A stretch of 64,000 nt of DNA from Pseudo-nitzschia pungens (Eukaryota > Bacillariophyta > Bacillariophyceae > Bacillariales > Bacillariaceae), in contig CM074769.1 in the NCBI GenBank assembly GCA_037355855.1, positions 1,984,001 to 2,048,000 on the forward strand. Direction: 5' to 3'. Positions 27,727 to 37,664 of the stretch are shown one piece after another. The position numbers were made by a program, and so were the translations under genes. The notes below the pieces were generated by a model, which ran no database searches, had not been told where the DNA came from, and was given only the letters and a program-made list of their open reading frames with translations. Numbering within the stretch: the first letter of the stretch is position 1; the number at the start of each line of letters is the position of its first letter.

Positions 27727-27964
27727 CCGCCGCCACTGCTACTTGTCGTCTTGCTCCTGCTGCCGCCCCTGCTGCTGCTGCTGCTGCCGTTCCTGTAGCT
27801 GCTGCCTCGTCTCCTGCTTCCGCCGCCACTGCTACTCGTCGTCTTGCTCCTGCTGCCGCCCCCGCTGCTGCTGCTGCTGCTGCTGCTGCCGTTCCTGTAG
27901 CTGCTGCCTCGTCTCCTGCTTCCGCCGCCACTGCTACTCGTCGTCTTGCTCCTGCTGCCGCCCC

Positions 27965-28004
<40 letters not shown>

Positions 28005-28310
28005 GTTCCTGTAGCTGCTGCCTCGTCTCCTGCTTCCGCCGCCACTGCTACTCGTCGTCTTGCTCCTGCTGCCGCCCCCGCTGCTGCTGCTGCTGCTGCC
28101 GTTCCTGTAGCTGCTGCCTCGTCTCCTGCTTCCGCCGCCACTGCTACTCGTCGTCTTGCTCCTGCCGCCGCCACCGCTGCTGCTGCTGCTACTCGTCGTC
28201 CTGCTGCTGCTCCTGCTCCCGCCGCTGCTCCTGCTCCTACTGCTGCTCCTGCTGGTGCTGCTACTTGTCATCCTGCTCCCGCCGCCGCTCCTGCTGCCGC
28301 TCCTGCTCAT
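27727..28310. repeat. GCT/GCC-rich minisatellite split by the gypsy insertion
   Basis: About four to five units of roughly 95-115 bp, each GCCGTTCCTGTAGCTGCTGC, CTCGTCTCCTGCTTCCGCC, CACTGCTACTCGTCGTCTTG and a variable (GCT)n run. The left end of the array is at 21995-22075. One plus frame reads as an Ala/Pro/Ser/Thr repeat (VPVAAASSPASAATATRRLA) that ends at about 28424. It could be remnant coding sequence of a repetitive secreted protein, but no start or conserved flank was found and five other frames are also open. Confidence 0.8.
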
Positions 28311-28424
28311 CCTTATTTCTGTTGGATAGGGGAAGTACCCCTGTTGTTGCTGCTAAGGCATGTTTCAAAGTTCAAGTTTATTGTTGTTACCCTTGTCGGT
28401 CGAGTGTCAAGTAAAATCAGATAA

Positions 28425-29147
28425 CATTCCAAAAGAAATTCGATGTCAAGTTTATCACGTGATTTTATGCAGAGTTTTTCAGTTTTCTGACATGCAAATA
28501 ATTTTGTGATGCATTCCAATGGTCTTAGGCATATGACTCTCAAGACTCAACTGATCTGTATTTTGCCCGTGCCTTGTTACGTGTACGTACAACTGTACGT
28601 GTTTATTGTACTGTGTATTTATAGTTGCAGATTGTACTTGTACCGTATCATCACGATACCGCATAGTAAATCTTGTTACCGTACATACCGGTACCGGTAT
28701 GGTAGAACAACAATGAAGTTCTGTATTTGTCACGAAATAATAAGGTTAAACCTTACTTCGTTCTTCGTAATAGGTAAAGATCTTAGGGTTACCTGTACAG
28801 GAGTAAACCTTACTTCGTATTATTTTTTGCGCATAGTAAAATTAGTAATGGAGTACGTACTTCGTAAATACTACGTAGTACGAAGTAAGTAAGTACGGTA
28901 AACCTTAACTTAACCTTACTTCGTAATCTCTGAACTACGGTCCTACGTATTATTACCGTAAACCTTACGGTACACATATAATTCTGTCATTATTTTTTTG
29001 TTCGTGGATGTCAAAACCATTCGTGCAGAATTGTAATTCTTTTGTTCTATTGCCACAGCCAATCAAATTGGAAGGAACAGCTCAAAAAACAGAAGAAATC
29101 AACACGAAGTGGGTTACATTTTTTCATGTTACGTAAGGTAAACCTTA
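28425..29147. other. Spacer rich in GTAAACCTTACTTCGTA words
   Basis: No gene is seen. The words GTAAACCTTACTTCGTA, CGTACGTAC and ACCGGTACCGGTA recur densely between 28600 and 28980. They resemble the motifs in the other host spacers, so this is probably original host intergenic sequence next to the mariner insertion. Confidence 0.5.
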
Positions 29148-30077
29148 CTTCCTCCGTTCCGAAATAAGTGTGCGCTTGGCACATACAAGCTTGTCTATCG
29201 ATCAATTTTCAACCAATTCAAATCGTTCTTTTTGGGTTAAACTCTCCTCAACTACGTCCTTATGCCCGGTTAGACACTAGTTAGATCAGTGGTATTGGTC
29301 TGCCTTTTATTAGGACTTGAAAAGGGCCTGTTTTGCCCTTCAAATGTGATTTTACCGGTTGAAAGGCTTCCACCTGGCATTTGAACCTCGGGGAAGGTTC
29401 TTTGGAAAGCTAAGACACTGAATTTTTGTCTAGGTATAGGTGATAGAAACAGGAAGAGAGTTCTTGTGCTTTCAGTTGTGTTCCAAAGAGACTCATTTTA
29501 GCCCGGGTGGCGTGTCGCATTCGCATTGTTTTGGTCTACGAGGGACCCAACGCATGCTAAAAATGGTACCTAGAGAATTTTTTCTCTTCTTTTTTTTTCG
29601 ATCGCGCATTTCGTTTTGTGTGTGTTTTTACACAGTGGAAAAAACAACGTGCAAAAACACGTGCAATTCATGTGCACCTCTTTTCGATCGACTCCTCTGT
29701 TCATTCTTTGTTGCTGTTGCACCTCTCTCCATCTCCGTTGATTGCTGTTTTTGTCCACCGACCAGTCTCATTCCTCAGTTGCGACAAGAAGCACTGTGGC
29801 GGGTGAGTAGAAAGTGTACTGGAACCGGACGCCATAATGATTCTTTTCACCAATGACGACGGGGAAAGGTCGTCCGACGATCGATCGTCAATTGACGATC
29901 GATCTTCAACTGACTCACTCTTTTCTTGCGTCCTGACCTCTCTCTGTTGGCAGCAATGACCGGGAGGATGGAAGAAGACAGGTAGATTGAGTACTTGAAT
30001 GGCGTCTCCCGTAATACTTTACACGGCAATCAACTCGGAACGGCGGCGCGAATCATTCGTTCGATCTCAGCAATTAA

Positions 30078-30370
30078 AAGCGGCGCGTTCGATCCACCTC
30101 CTTTCCATCGCCGCCGGGCCCAACCTGTACAATTTGGTATTGGTGTACACACCCCAAGCTTGGGAAAACATGGCGCGGACTAGCAGGCGCTAGCAGGCAT
30201 GGCAACAAGCAGACAGCAACAACAGCAACAACAACGCGATCGACCGAAGAAAAAAGCGGCGCGTTCGACCCACCTTCTTTCCATCGACGCGAGGCCCGAC
30301 CTGTACAATTTGGTAGTGCTGTACACACCCCAAGCCTGGGAAAACATGGCGCGGACTAGCAGGCGCTAGT
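30078..30370 (+). repeat. Tandem duplication in the mariner 5' leader
   Basis: Two copies of about 118 bp start at 30078 (AAGCGGCGCGTTCGATCCAC) and 30254 (AAGCGGCGCGTTCGACCCAC). Both contain GTACAATTTGGTA, ACACACCCCAAGC and AACATGGCGCGGACTAGCAG, with a CAACAGCAACAA spacer. They probably carry promoter or transposase-binding sites, or are a simple duplication. Confidence 0.8.
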
Positions 30371-30547
30371 CCGCAAGGCAACAGCAGCAGGGAAGGCAAC
30401 AGCAGCAGCAATACTAGCACAACAATACGATTGAAGGATCGATCGAAGGATCGATCGATCGGACAACAATCAACCATCCGACTAACCACAAACCCTCTCA
30501 TAATTTTGCAGGTCCCTTCCCCCCCCACACACTACATTAACAACAAG

Positions 30548-32188
30548 ATGAACTTTGGACCTGGACTGGAAGCCTTGTTTGCAGCTCTCGATCGTAAAGA
30601 AGAGATAGGCTTCGACTTTACGAGTTCGGAAGCAGATGCCATTGTAAATGGGAGCGAAACCAGCGATACCGGCGCCGGCAGCACTGCAACCTCCGGTGGT
30701 ACACGCTCCAGTGGTACAAGAGTATGGCAAGAGTTCATCGCCCAGCAGGACATCCCTCCTGGTGGTAGTACCGGTCCCATCAAGCCCAGGAATCGAAACT
30801 TGACAGACAGCGAGAGGCTGAAGGTACTGCTGCTGCTTGTTCCGTATGAGTTGCCCGATGGGAGGTTACACCGGCGTGCAACTCGCAAAGCTGCTGAGTT
30901 CTTCCAGATCCATCCAATGACTTGCAGAAGGATTTGGAAGAGATATAAAGAGACCTCTACGGAAGAGTGTCCCGCCGGAGATGTGTCTAACAGGAGAAGC
31001 AACTGTGGTCGAAAGGCGAGATCCGTTGAAGACCTGGAGGTCATCCGGTCAATACCACACTACCGGAGGGGTGACTTGAGGAGTCTTGCAGAAGCTACTG
31101 GTATCCCTAAGACTACTCTTTGGCGTCTTCTACAGAAAAATATGCTGAAACGGCATACTGGGACGACGAAGCCGCTACTGACGGATGAGAACAAGGTGCA
31201 ACGAGTTGAGTGGGCACTATCGCATCTACACCATGACGGGAGGTTCCAGAACATGTTTAACGTAGTCCATGTAGACGAAAAGTGGTTTTATATTCGCCGT
31301 TTGACTGTGGGAACCTACATTTTGACGGACGAAGAACCTCCTCCAGAGCCCAAATGTAAGTCGAAACGATATCGGCTGAAAGTTATGTTTTTGTGTGCCG
31401 TTGCGCGTCCCAGATATGACACTGCTCGTGGGCAGTGGTTTGATGGGAAGATCGGTTGTTGGCCGTATGTTTACAAGGAGGCTGCACAGCGATCGTCAAG
31501 GAACCGTCCACGAGGTACGCTGGTCACCAAGACCAAGAACGTTGACAAGGCGGAGTACAAACGAATGATGTTGGAGAAGGTACTTCCAGCAATCTACGAA
31601 AAATGGCCTGACCCAAACGAGGCGATCTTTATTCAAGAAGACAATGCGAAGCCTCATCATGCTCACACTCGGGCTGCGGTACGAGAGAAAGCTGTAGGAG
31701 ACGGCTGGAATATCACCGTCAAGCCTCAACCGCCAAACAGTCCTGACTTCAACGTTCTCGATTTGGGTTTCTTCGCTTCCATCCAAAACTTGCAGTACAA
31801 ACAGCAAACACCCCGTGGTCTTGACGGGATTATCAGCTCTGTCAAGAAAGCTTTTGCTGACTCACCTCGCCATACGATGAATGATGTGTTCTTGTCCCTG
31901 CAGTGTGCTTTGCGGGATTCACTGTCTGTTGACGGAGACAACACTTACAAGCTCAGTCACATGGGTAAGGGCAAACTTCGGAGAGAGGGCCGTCTTCCTA
32001 CCTCTATTACATGCGACCCTAGTCTCATTGCAAGAGGTCTTGCAGTGTTGGAGGATGCTCGCAATCCTATTCGTTTTGTTCCTGCTACTAATAATGCTAG
32101 TGATACTACTGCTGGTAGCACTGAAAACGTCGCCGCTGAAAATCCTGTAGGTTTGAGTACTGGAAACGCCGTACTCGCAACAGTGTAA
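30548..32188 (+). CDS. Mariner-like transposase (DD39D)
   Basis: A 546-residue protein from ATG 30548; the frame is open upstream only with a TTG at 30431. The N-terminal half carries two helix-turn-helix-like regions (RKAAEFFQIHPMTCRRIWKR; LAEATGIPKTTLWRLLQKN) for terminal-repeat binding. The catalytic domain has D1 in VVHVDEKWFY, D2 in IQEDNAKPHHAH and D3 in PPNSPDFNVLDLGFF; D2 and D3 are separated by 39 residues, the signature of plant-type mariner-like elements. The Ser/Thr-rich C-terminal tail (about 505-546) is low complexity. No frameshift or stop is present, so the enzyme is likely active for this element and for the related MITE at 8827. Possible alternative start: none better. Confidence 0.93.
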   Translation: MNFGPGLEALFAALDRKEEIGFDFTSSEADAIVNGSETSDTGAGSTATSGGTRSSGTRVWQEFIAQQDIPPGGSTGPIKPRNRNLTDSERLKVLLLLVPYELPDGRLHRRATRKAAEFFQIHPMTCRRIWKRYKETSTEECPAGDVSNRRSNCGRKARSVEDLEVIRSIPHYRRGDLRSLAEATGIPKTTLWRLLQKNMLKRHTGTTKPLLTDENKVQRVEWALSHLHHDGRFQNMFNVVHVDEKWFYIRRLTVGTYILTDEEPPPEPKCKSKRYRLKVMFLCAVARPRYDTARGQWFDGKIGCWPYVYKEAAQRSSRNRPRGTLVTKTKNVDKAEYKRMMLEKVLPAIYEKWPDPNEAIFIQEDNAKPHHAHTRAAVREKAVGDGWNITVKPQPPNSPDFNVLDLGFFASIQNLQYKQQTPRGLDGIISSVKKAFADSPRHTMNDVFLSLQCALRDSLSVDGDNTYKLSHMGKGKLRREGRLPTSITCDPSLIARGLAVLEDARNPIRFVPATNNASDTTAGSTENVAAENPVGLSTGNAVLATV

Positions 32189-32352
32189 GGATTGTTCTAT
32201 AGAAAATTGTGCAGTGCACGAAAAAAAAAATTAAAGAAAAATAATTTCGATGTTTGTGGTACACCTTCTACGTATTTTCTACACAAAGCAACACTTATAT
32301 CGGAACGCAAACACTTCGGTCATCGCACAGTTATTTCGGAACGGAGGAAGTA

Positions 32353-32686
32353 CTACATTATTATTTTTTGTTCCATTGAAAATAAAAATACAGTCTTACG
32401 CATTCATTAGTAATAGTCGTACGTACCGGTATTCGTTTTCTCGTACGAACGCAGCTCACATCAGTTGGGACAGAATGACCCGCAAAATCTTCCATACCGT
32501 ATTTCTGCCATGTCTCAATCAGAAATACCGATCATAATTTGCGAACAAAGCAATTTCGTACTTCTGCGAAACAGTCGCAATAGTGAATGAATAAAGAAAG
32601 AAAGAGCAACAACAAATACAACAGTGGCTGGTGATTCAATACCAACAATTCTCGTCATTAAACTCTCCTTCACTCGAACCAAGGTG
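32353..32686. other. Spacer and 5' region of the armadillo-like gene
   Basis: No gene or RNA is recognised. It lies between the right end of the mariner element and ATG 32687, so it should contain the promoter of the armadillo-like gene; the transposon therefore sits about 340 bp upstream of that gene's start codon. Confidence 0.5.
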
Positions 32687-34791
32687 ATGGCAACTTTCGG
32701 AGATTCGTTCCTCGATATGGCTGAAGCAATGCTTGGAAAGTACAAAAGATCCTCGTCGAGCGAAATTCTTTTGTCTCGAGGGAAAAATAAACGGAGTCTA
32801 TGTTCAGCATTAAAAGAGAAATATCAGGATAGGAAAGACAACGTAAATCTCTATAAAGCTTCTCATGATCGACCTGAATGTAGCTCGGATAAGACGTGTG
32901 AGAAGCGGAGTGTTGTCATTCAAACGCCACCAAAACGGCAGAGAATAGTCGGCAACTACTCCGCGATGGATATCATCCATGCTTTGAATCGAGCCGTTAC
33001 AAAAGTAAGTTTTTTACTATTAGGATATCAGCAGTTGCTAGATTATTTTTTTGTCCACGGGAGACTGTATGCTGCGGTGTCTTCGCATTTCTTCAGGAAG
33101 CGTTGATCATTTGCAAAGTGTGCATTACTCTCATCAAACTTTTCTTGTTGGTCAGAATGAAAGGATTGAAGCTCTTGAAAATGCCATTGCCACGTTTGAT
33201 CACAATAACCGGGATCTTCATGACGATGAGATTGAGGTAGGCGCTGATGTTGCCCTCGTCAAAAATCTAGTGTTTCTTCAATTCAAAGCCAGTTTTCGGA
33301 GAGAACTAACTCAGTGCGATGTGGAAGAGATATCACAAGAAATAGGATCAGTTTTGAAGTGTTTGGAATGTGTCTATCGGTAAGTTTGAAATGGCAATTA
33401 AAACACTGTCATTGGTATTATAAATACATTATACTATGTGTCTATGCTCACACAATATAACGCGTTTGTGATCAATAATGTTGTTGTTTCGTTTTCGATC
33501 GATTACTCTCTTCCGAAAGGGCTTCTTCCGATGCGGTAGGAAAGTCTTTTAATCGAGTGGGTAATGACTTGCTCCGTGTTCTTCTTGTTGTAATTGATGA
33601 CCAGGTCGAGAGCAGGTGCCGAGAAGGAATCTCTTCATCGTTGAGTGAAGATTCCAAATCATCCAGCCGAAAAGTAACTGGGACAAACGAAGGAGTACAA
33701 CAAGACGATATCCTCTCGGTGCACGCTACGCCTCCACAAGACGGCTCCAGTCAGGCGCACGACTTACTGCTTCAAAAATCTACGAAGATTATCGGCCATT
33801 TTGCAAGAGTTGGACGGGCTACACGGCCAATGGCAAGGTTCCCAGGTTTCCTTGGGTAAGTCCATTTTGAATGACAATGTGAAAGCATAGACTCGTATCG
33901 CGATCGAAATGTTTTCGATTCTCAATCAATATGCTCTCACACCTTCGGTTATTACTATGTAGCTCAATCCTCGATTTATGTAATATTCGCCCTTTTAGTA
34001 CCATTCCGTTTGAGGCCAGACTGAGTTGCTTATGGGCGATTGCCAACTTGGCGTGTAATACTGACAATATGGCAATGATGATGAGTACCCCATCTCTTGT
34101 GGAATCGCTAATCACAATAAGCAATCGCCGACCTTCTTCGAATGACAATATTGAAACAGTGATGGAGATTATCAGAGCGAAATCGATCGCATCAAGAACA
34201 ATTCTGAATCTGTCTTGGTCGCCAGAAAACAAAATTCTGATGGCAGAAAATGTCGCCTTGGTTCAAGCATTATGTAGAGTGGCCCTCGAACGGGAGGCTC
34301 CCTACAAACACAGCAAGACCATGCAAAATATTTTGGTCCAAACTCGTCGCCACTCACTCGCCTCACTTCGAAACATAAGTGCTGTACCGAACCGAGGCAA
34401 AGTTGCCCTCTGTGCTTATCACCGCGGAAAATTGCTTGATGTTTTGACAGATGTGGTATTAAATGAAACCGATCCAACCGTACTTGGTTATTCCTTTTCT
34501 GCCATTCATAACCTGACGATTCCAGACACAGCGGAAGCCATTGTGGACCGCGCTGCCCTGGTGCTTGCTCTGAAGAATGTTTTACTGGAAGCCACCGACG
34601 ATTCTAAAGAAGGAAACAAGCACTCAAAGAAATGCCAATGTGCATCGGCAACAATCCTTGTTCTGGAGAGGGCTATCACACCAGACAAACCATCATATGA
34701 AAATTTCAGAGAGCTGTTGGATACAATAAATCCTAGCAATCCTTGTGAGAGCACCGATGAAACAGTGTCATTGAACGCGACTGCGGTGTAG
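32687..34791 (+). CDS. Armadillo-repeat-like protein, four exons
   Basis: Exon 1 32687-33004 (or 33008), exon 2 33097-33379, exon 3 33520-33855, exon 4 33999-34791. Introns 2 (33380-33519) and 3 (33856-33998) have GTAAGT donors and AG acceptors and join the open frames exactly (R|ASSDAVGK and FLG|TIPFEARL). Intron 1 ends at 33096; the obvious GTAAGT donor at 33005 gives the wrong frame, whereas the GT at 33009 keeps it. The N-terminus is basic (MLGKYKRSSSSEILLSRGKN). The last exon carries helical pairs typical of armadillo/HEAT folds: EARLSCLWAIANLACNTDNM, IASRTILNLSWSPENKILM, RHSLASLRNISAVPNRGKVAL, LGYSFSAIHNLTIPDTAEA. Such proteins are scaffolds; the partner is unknown. The tail is Ser/Thr-rich. 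Confidence 0.7.
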
Positions 34792-35537
34792 CTTCTCCTG
34801 TAGATACAATCAAAGTCGAAACCAGGTTGCGCGATGTTTCACCGTGATATATCATGTCTTTGTAATATTAGGACCTATGTACAGTAAGGTTTACCGTTAC
34901 GTACATAAAGGACAAATAAATAGTGTGATAATATGAGCTTTTGTTGCAAAAAATTTAAATCTCTGCTGTTAGTAATTGGGGACAAGTTAACTTCACTTAC
35001 CGGTACATTTTGTAACACTCTTTTCTTTGTGCAAATAGACATGAGACTTCTTGAATCATGGATTGTCCTTGCAACAACAGACAGGTCACAACCCTGTTAG
35101 GAATCGACAGGCATGCTTTTCTTTTCAAAAAAGACTTCTGCTGTACTATGTAATACTACTACAGTAAAAAACATCATTTTGTAGCAAGCACAAAAATATT
35201 GATAACAGAAGGACGATTTCGGGAATGATTCATATTTCTAACTGCTACAGATGGGACTAACCATGCATGAACTTAAAAAAATTATAAGGAAGGACCATTG
35301 AACACATTTTCTAGTAGAACTGATTACCATCTTAATGTAACTACACCAGAAGTGATGTTGCAATTCAGTCTCTTTGGCCTGCAAGTAATTCTGTGACAAT
35401 TAAAAGATCAAATAATCTCGAACTTTTTCCTGATATCTCTGATTTCCAGATGAGTTTGCACTTTCCTGAGTACTGACACACAAATGTCATGACACTTTTC
35501 TTGAGCTACAGTTGAATTCTTGCAATGAGTGCTCTTC
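34792..35537. other. Intergenic stretch downstream of the armadillo-like gene
   Basis: AT-rich unique sequence; it includes the likely 3' UTR and one AGTAAGGTTTACCG word near 34886. No gene, RNA or repeat is recognised. Confidence 0.5.
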
Positions 35538-36082
35538 AGACCCCAGGACGATAAAAAGGCACCATTTCAGTGTGCGAGGGTGAAATTTCAAAATTCTTGC
35601 CAGAGATTCCCAGACTACCCCACCAGCGCAGTCATCCCGAGAGTGTTTTTCTAAAGAATGGTGTTGAAGGAGGTTCACTGATATCTATCACAGGTGGCTT
35701 GTTTTTGACCTCCCTTTATCACCTATTTTCAACCAAAAAGAGTGACGTGTTTTTTACAGGACTTGAATAGGCTTAGATAATTTTGGCGCACCACACGCTA
35801 GGCTTCAATAATTTTGGCACGTAACACGCTAGGTGATATTTTCTCTTGTTCCATCCAGAGTCCAGAAATTCTAAAATTTGTTTGTAGCACAGCATACTGA
35901 GTGTTAATTGCACCTCTGGTTTGAATGGTTCTGAGTAAGCTATTGAGAATCAAAAACGGCAGCTTATCAGGGAAAAAATCTGCCCATCCAATGGTTCAAA
36001 CAGCTTTGGCAGCCCCTTAGTATTTTGGAACATGCAAAGTGCGCCTAACAGGTTTGGGGGGTACCTTTTTATCATCCTGATG
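35538..36082. mobile_element. MITE copy B, uninterrupted relative of copy A
   Basis: Imperfect inverted ends (AGACCCCAGGACGATAAAAA on the left, complement of GACATCAGGATGATAAAAAG on the right, ending about 36082). The interior aligns with copy A: TTTCAAAATTC, CAGA(G/A)(G/A)TTCCCAGAC, GAAGGAGGTTC, TTTATCACCTA|TTTTCAAC, GCTTAGATAATTTTGGCGC, CACGCTAGG and TCCAGAAAT. The junction at about 35732 is continuous, showing the pre-insertion state of the site where copy A was hit. No TTAA duplication is evident here. Confidence 0.65.
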
Positions 36083-36600
36083 TCTTCAAATTGGCATCTG
36101 GTACCCACACTATGCTTTTGTTAATTTTTTTCCAGCATTTAGTATCACCTTTGGTGATTAGTGATTAAACTTATTTAAATACATGTATTATTATTATTAT
36201 TATTATTGTTATTTTTTTCCAGCAGTGTCATGCTTCTTGGGGATGATAAAAACTTTTGCATACAATTTGTGGAAGCATGTTATGTCACTACTAAATGCCA
36301 AGTCCTTAATTAAGAGTGTTTATATTTGTATATTTGTAATGTGCTTTTGGCTTGATTTGAACAGTATCTTTTTTTGCAGTGTGACTTATTCATCTCATTG
36401 CCATTGGCACTGATCATGTGCTTAGGCAAGCAATTATGGTTAAGAACAGAAAAATTTACAAGTTGCTTTGCACATGCTAGTACACCTAAAATATTCAATA
36501 CTACTCTGGCATCTCACCATCTTTAGTGTGGAAATACGTCTGTCTACCCACCAGCAGTTCTTTGGGGCATATGGTAGGATGCACTGATGGTTTAGGAGCT
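36083..36600. other. Unassigned AT-rich stretch
   Basis: Contains an (ATT)n microsatellite at 36187-36209. No gene is supported; the short frame at 36183 is a product of that repeat. Confidence 0.4.
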
Positions 36601-36740
36601 TACTCACATGATCTGGCCAGTGATCATGCATTGCCTACTCACGTGATCTGGCCAGTGATCATGCATTGCCTACTCACGTGATCTGGCCAGTGATCATGCA
36701 TTGCCTACTCACGTGATCTGACCCATGATCATGCATCTTC
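36601..36740. repeat. 35-bp tandem repeat, four units
   Basis: Unit TACTCACGTGATCTGGCCAG TGATCATGCATTGCC starts at 36601, 36636, 36671 and 36706; the last unit is diverged. It contains the palindromes TCACGTGA, TGATCA and ATGCAT, so it may be a protein-binding array. Confidence 0.9.
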
Positions 36741-36981
36741 AGTGCCATTGGCTTGATTTTTGGGTCTATAGGTTAACCATCAGGGGATGAACTGGTGCAA
36801 TGCACCTGCTTCATGACACCTCTATCTGAGGAGAGCAGTTCTTGTGGAAAGTGCTTTGACCAAGTTTCAGTCAAGCCTGCAATGTGGTAGGTAAAGCTCT
36901 TTCCATCTTGTGAGCCAAGCTGTATATAGTATCATATACTGGCACCAGTAGGGTTGTGTATTTCAGCTCTTTACCTACTAC
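36741..36981. other. Left flank of the LINE nest
   Basis: Non-coding sequence without recognised features. It was contiguous with 59025 onward before the LINE insertions, as shown by the shared 20-bp duplication. Confidence 0.4.
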
Positions 36982-36982
36982 T

Positions 36983-37002
36983 ACAAACATTTTAGGTCCC
37001 AG
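36983..37002. repeat. Target-site duplication, outer LINE, left copy
   Basis: ACAAACATTTTAGGTCCCAG, identical to 59005-59024. It abuts the (TAA)n tail of the outer element. Confidence 0.92.
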
Positions 37003-37347
37003 TAATAATAATAATATACTTATTTAAGTAGGAAAATCCACCGAAGGTGGTTAAAAGCTACTCAGTCTGTAACCAGACTTTATCGTCGCCTCAATCAAAG
37101 AGAGGTTAGGCCCCAAGTTGTAGAACGACGCGCCGCCTCAACCATGGGGAATAGGCCCCAGGTTGTAAGGACGGCTATTTTGCAAACGAACCTTGGTAAG
37201 AAACAGGAAAAAAACGAACCAGTCCAGAGCACAACAGACACTGCTGTTGCAAAGCGTACAGGAAACGGGGTAACAAGAACGTGAAAGGGAAAGACACAAG
37301 CAAAACTGTCCCTCCAATGCTGGTGTGCAGCATCCGTAATGCTAGTG

Positions 37348-37365
37348 GTCAGCTGACACAAGCAA
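37348..37365. repeat. Target-site duplication, middle LINE, left copy
   Basis: GTCAGCTGACACAAGCAA, identical to 57240-57257, inside the outer element. Confidence 0.9.
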
Positions 37366-37470
37366 TAATAATAATATACGTATTTAAATAACTTTAATCA
37401 CCAAAGGTGAAACTAAATTACTCAGTCTGTAACCAGACTTTAACGTCGCCTCCATCATAGAGTCAGGACC
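37366..37470 (-). other. LINE 3' tail with two hairpins (middle element)
   Basis: On the minus strand: AGTCTGGTTACAGACT (6-bp stem, GTTA loop; 37426-37441), then TCACCTTTGGTGA (5-bp stem; 37398-37410), then TATTTAAATACGTATATTAT repeats. The outer element has the same order with CCACCTTCGGTGG, a compensated base pair. This is the likely site recognised by the LINE reverse transcriptase to start target-primed synthesis. Confidence 0.6.
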
Positions 37471-37664
37471 CCAAGTGGCAGAACGACAAATTTTCAAACA
37501 AACCTTGAACATCAAGCAGGGGAAAGGACAAACAAGTCCCACAAAAGAGGGACTTGAGAGAAAGTGAAATGGGAATGAAGAGATTGGGATAAGATCCAGT
37601 ATCAAAAGGGATGGGACAGGATAAGAAGCAGGAACAGAAGACAAAACCAAGGTACAAAGTGTAA

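Larger units (their letters stand above)
29148..32350 (+). mobile_element. Complete mariner-like (plant-type, DD39D) transposon
   Basis: Terminal inverted repeats begin CTTCCTCCGTTCCGAAATAA at 29148 and end with the near-complement at 32350 (about 27 bp, one or two mismatches), flanked by TA (29146-29147 and 32351-32352). It encodes a single intact transposase. The first 320 bp are shared with the MITE at 8827. A 176-bp-spaced duplication lies in the 5' leader. Confidence 0.9.

Noticed and set aside
27743..28414. Cys-rich 223-codon frame, and Ser/Gly-rich frame on the other strand
   Set aside because: Products of GCT/GCC repeats; no conserved non-repetitive part and no supporting start context.
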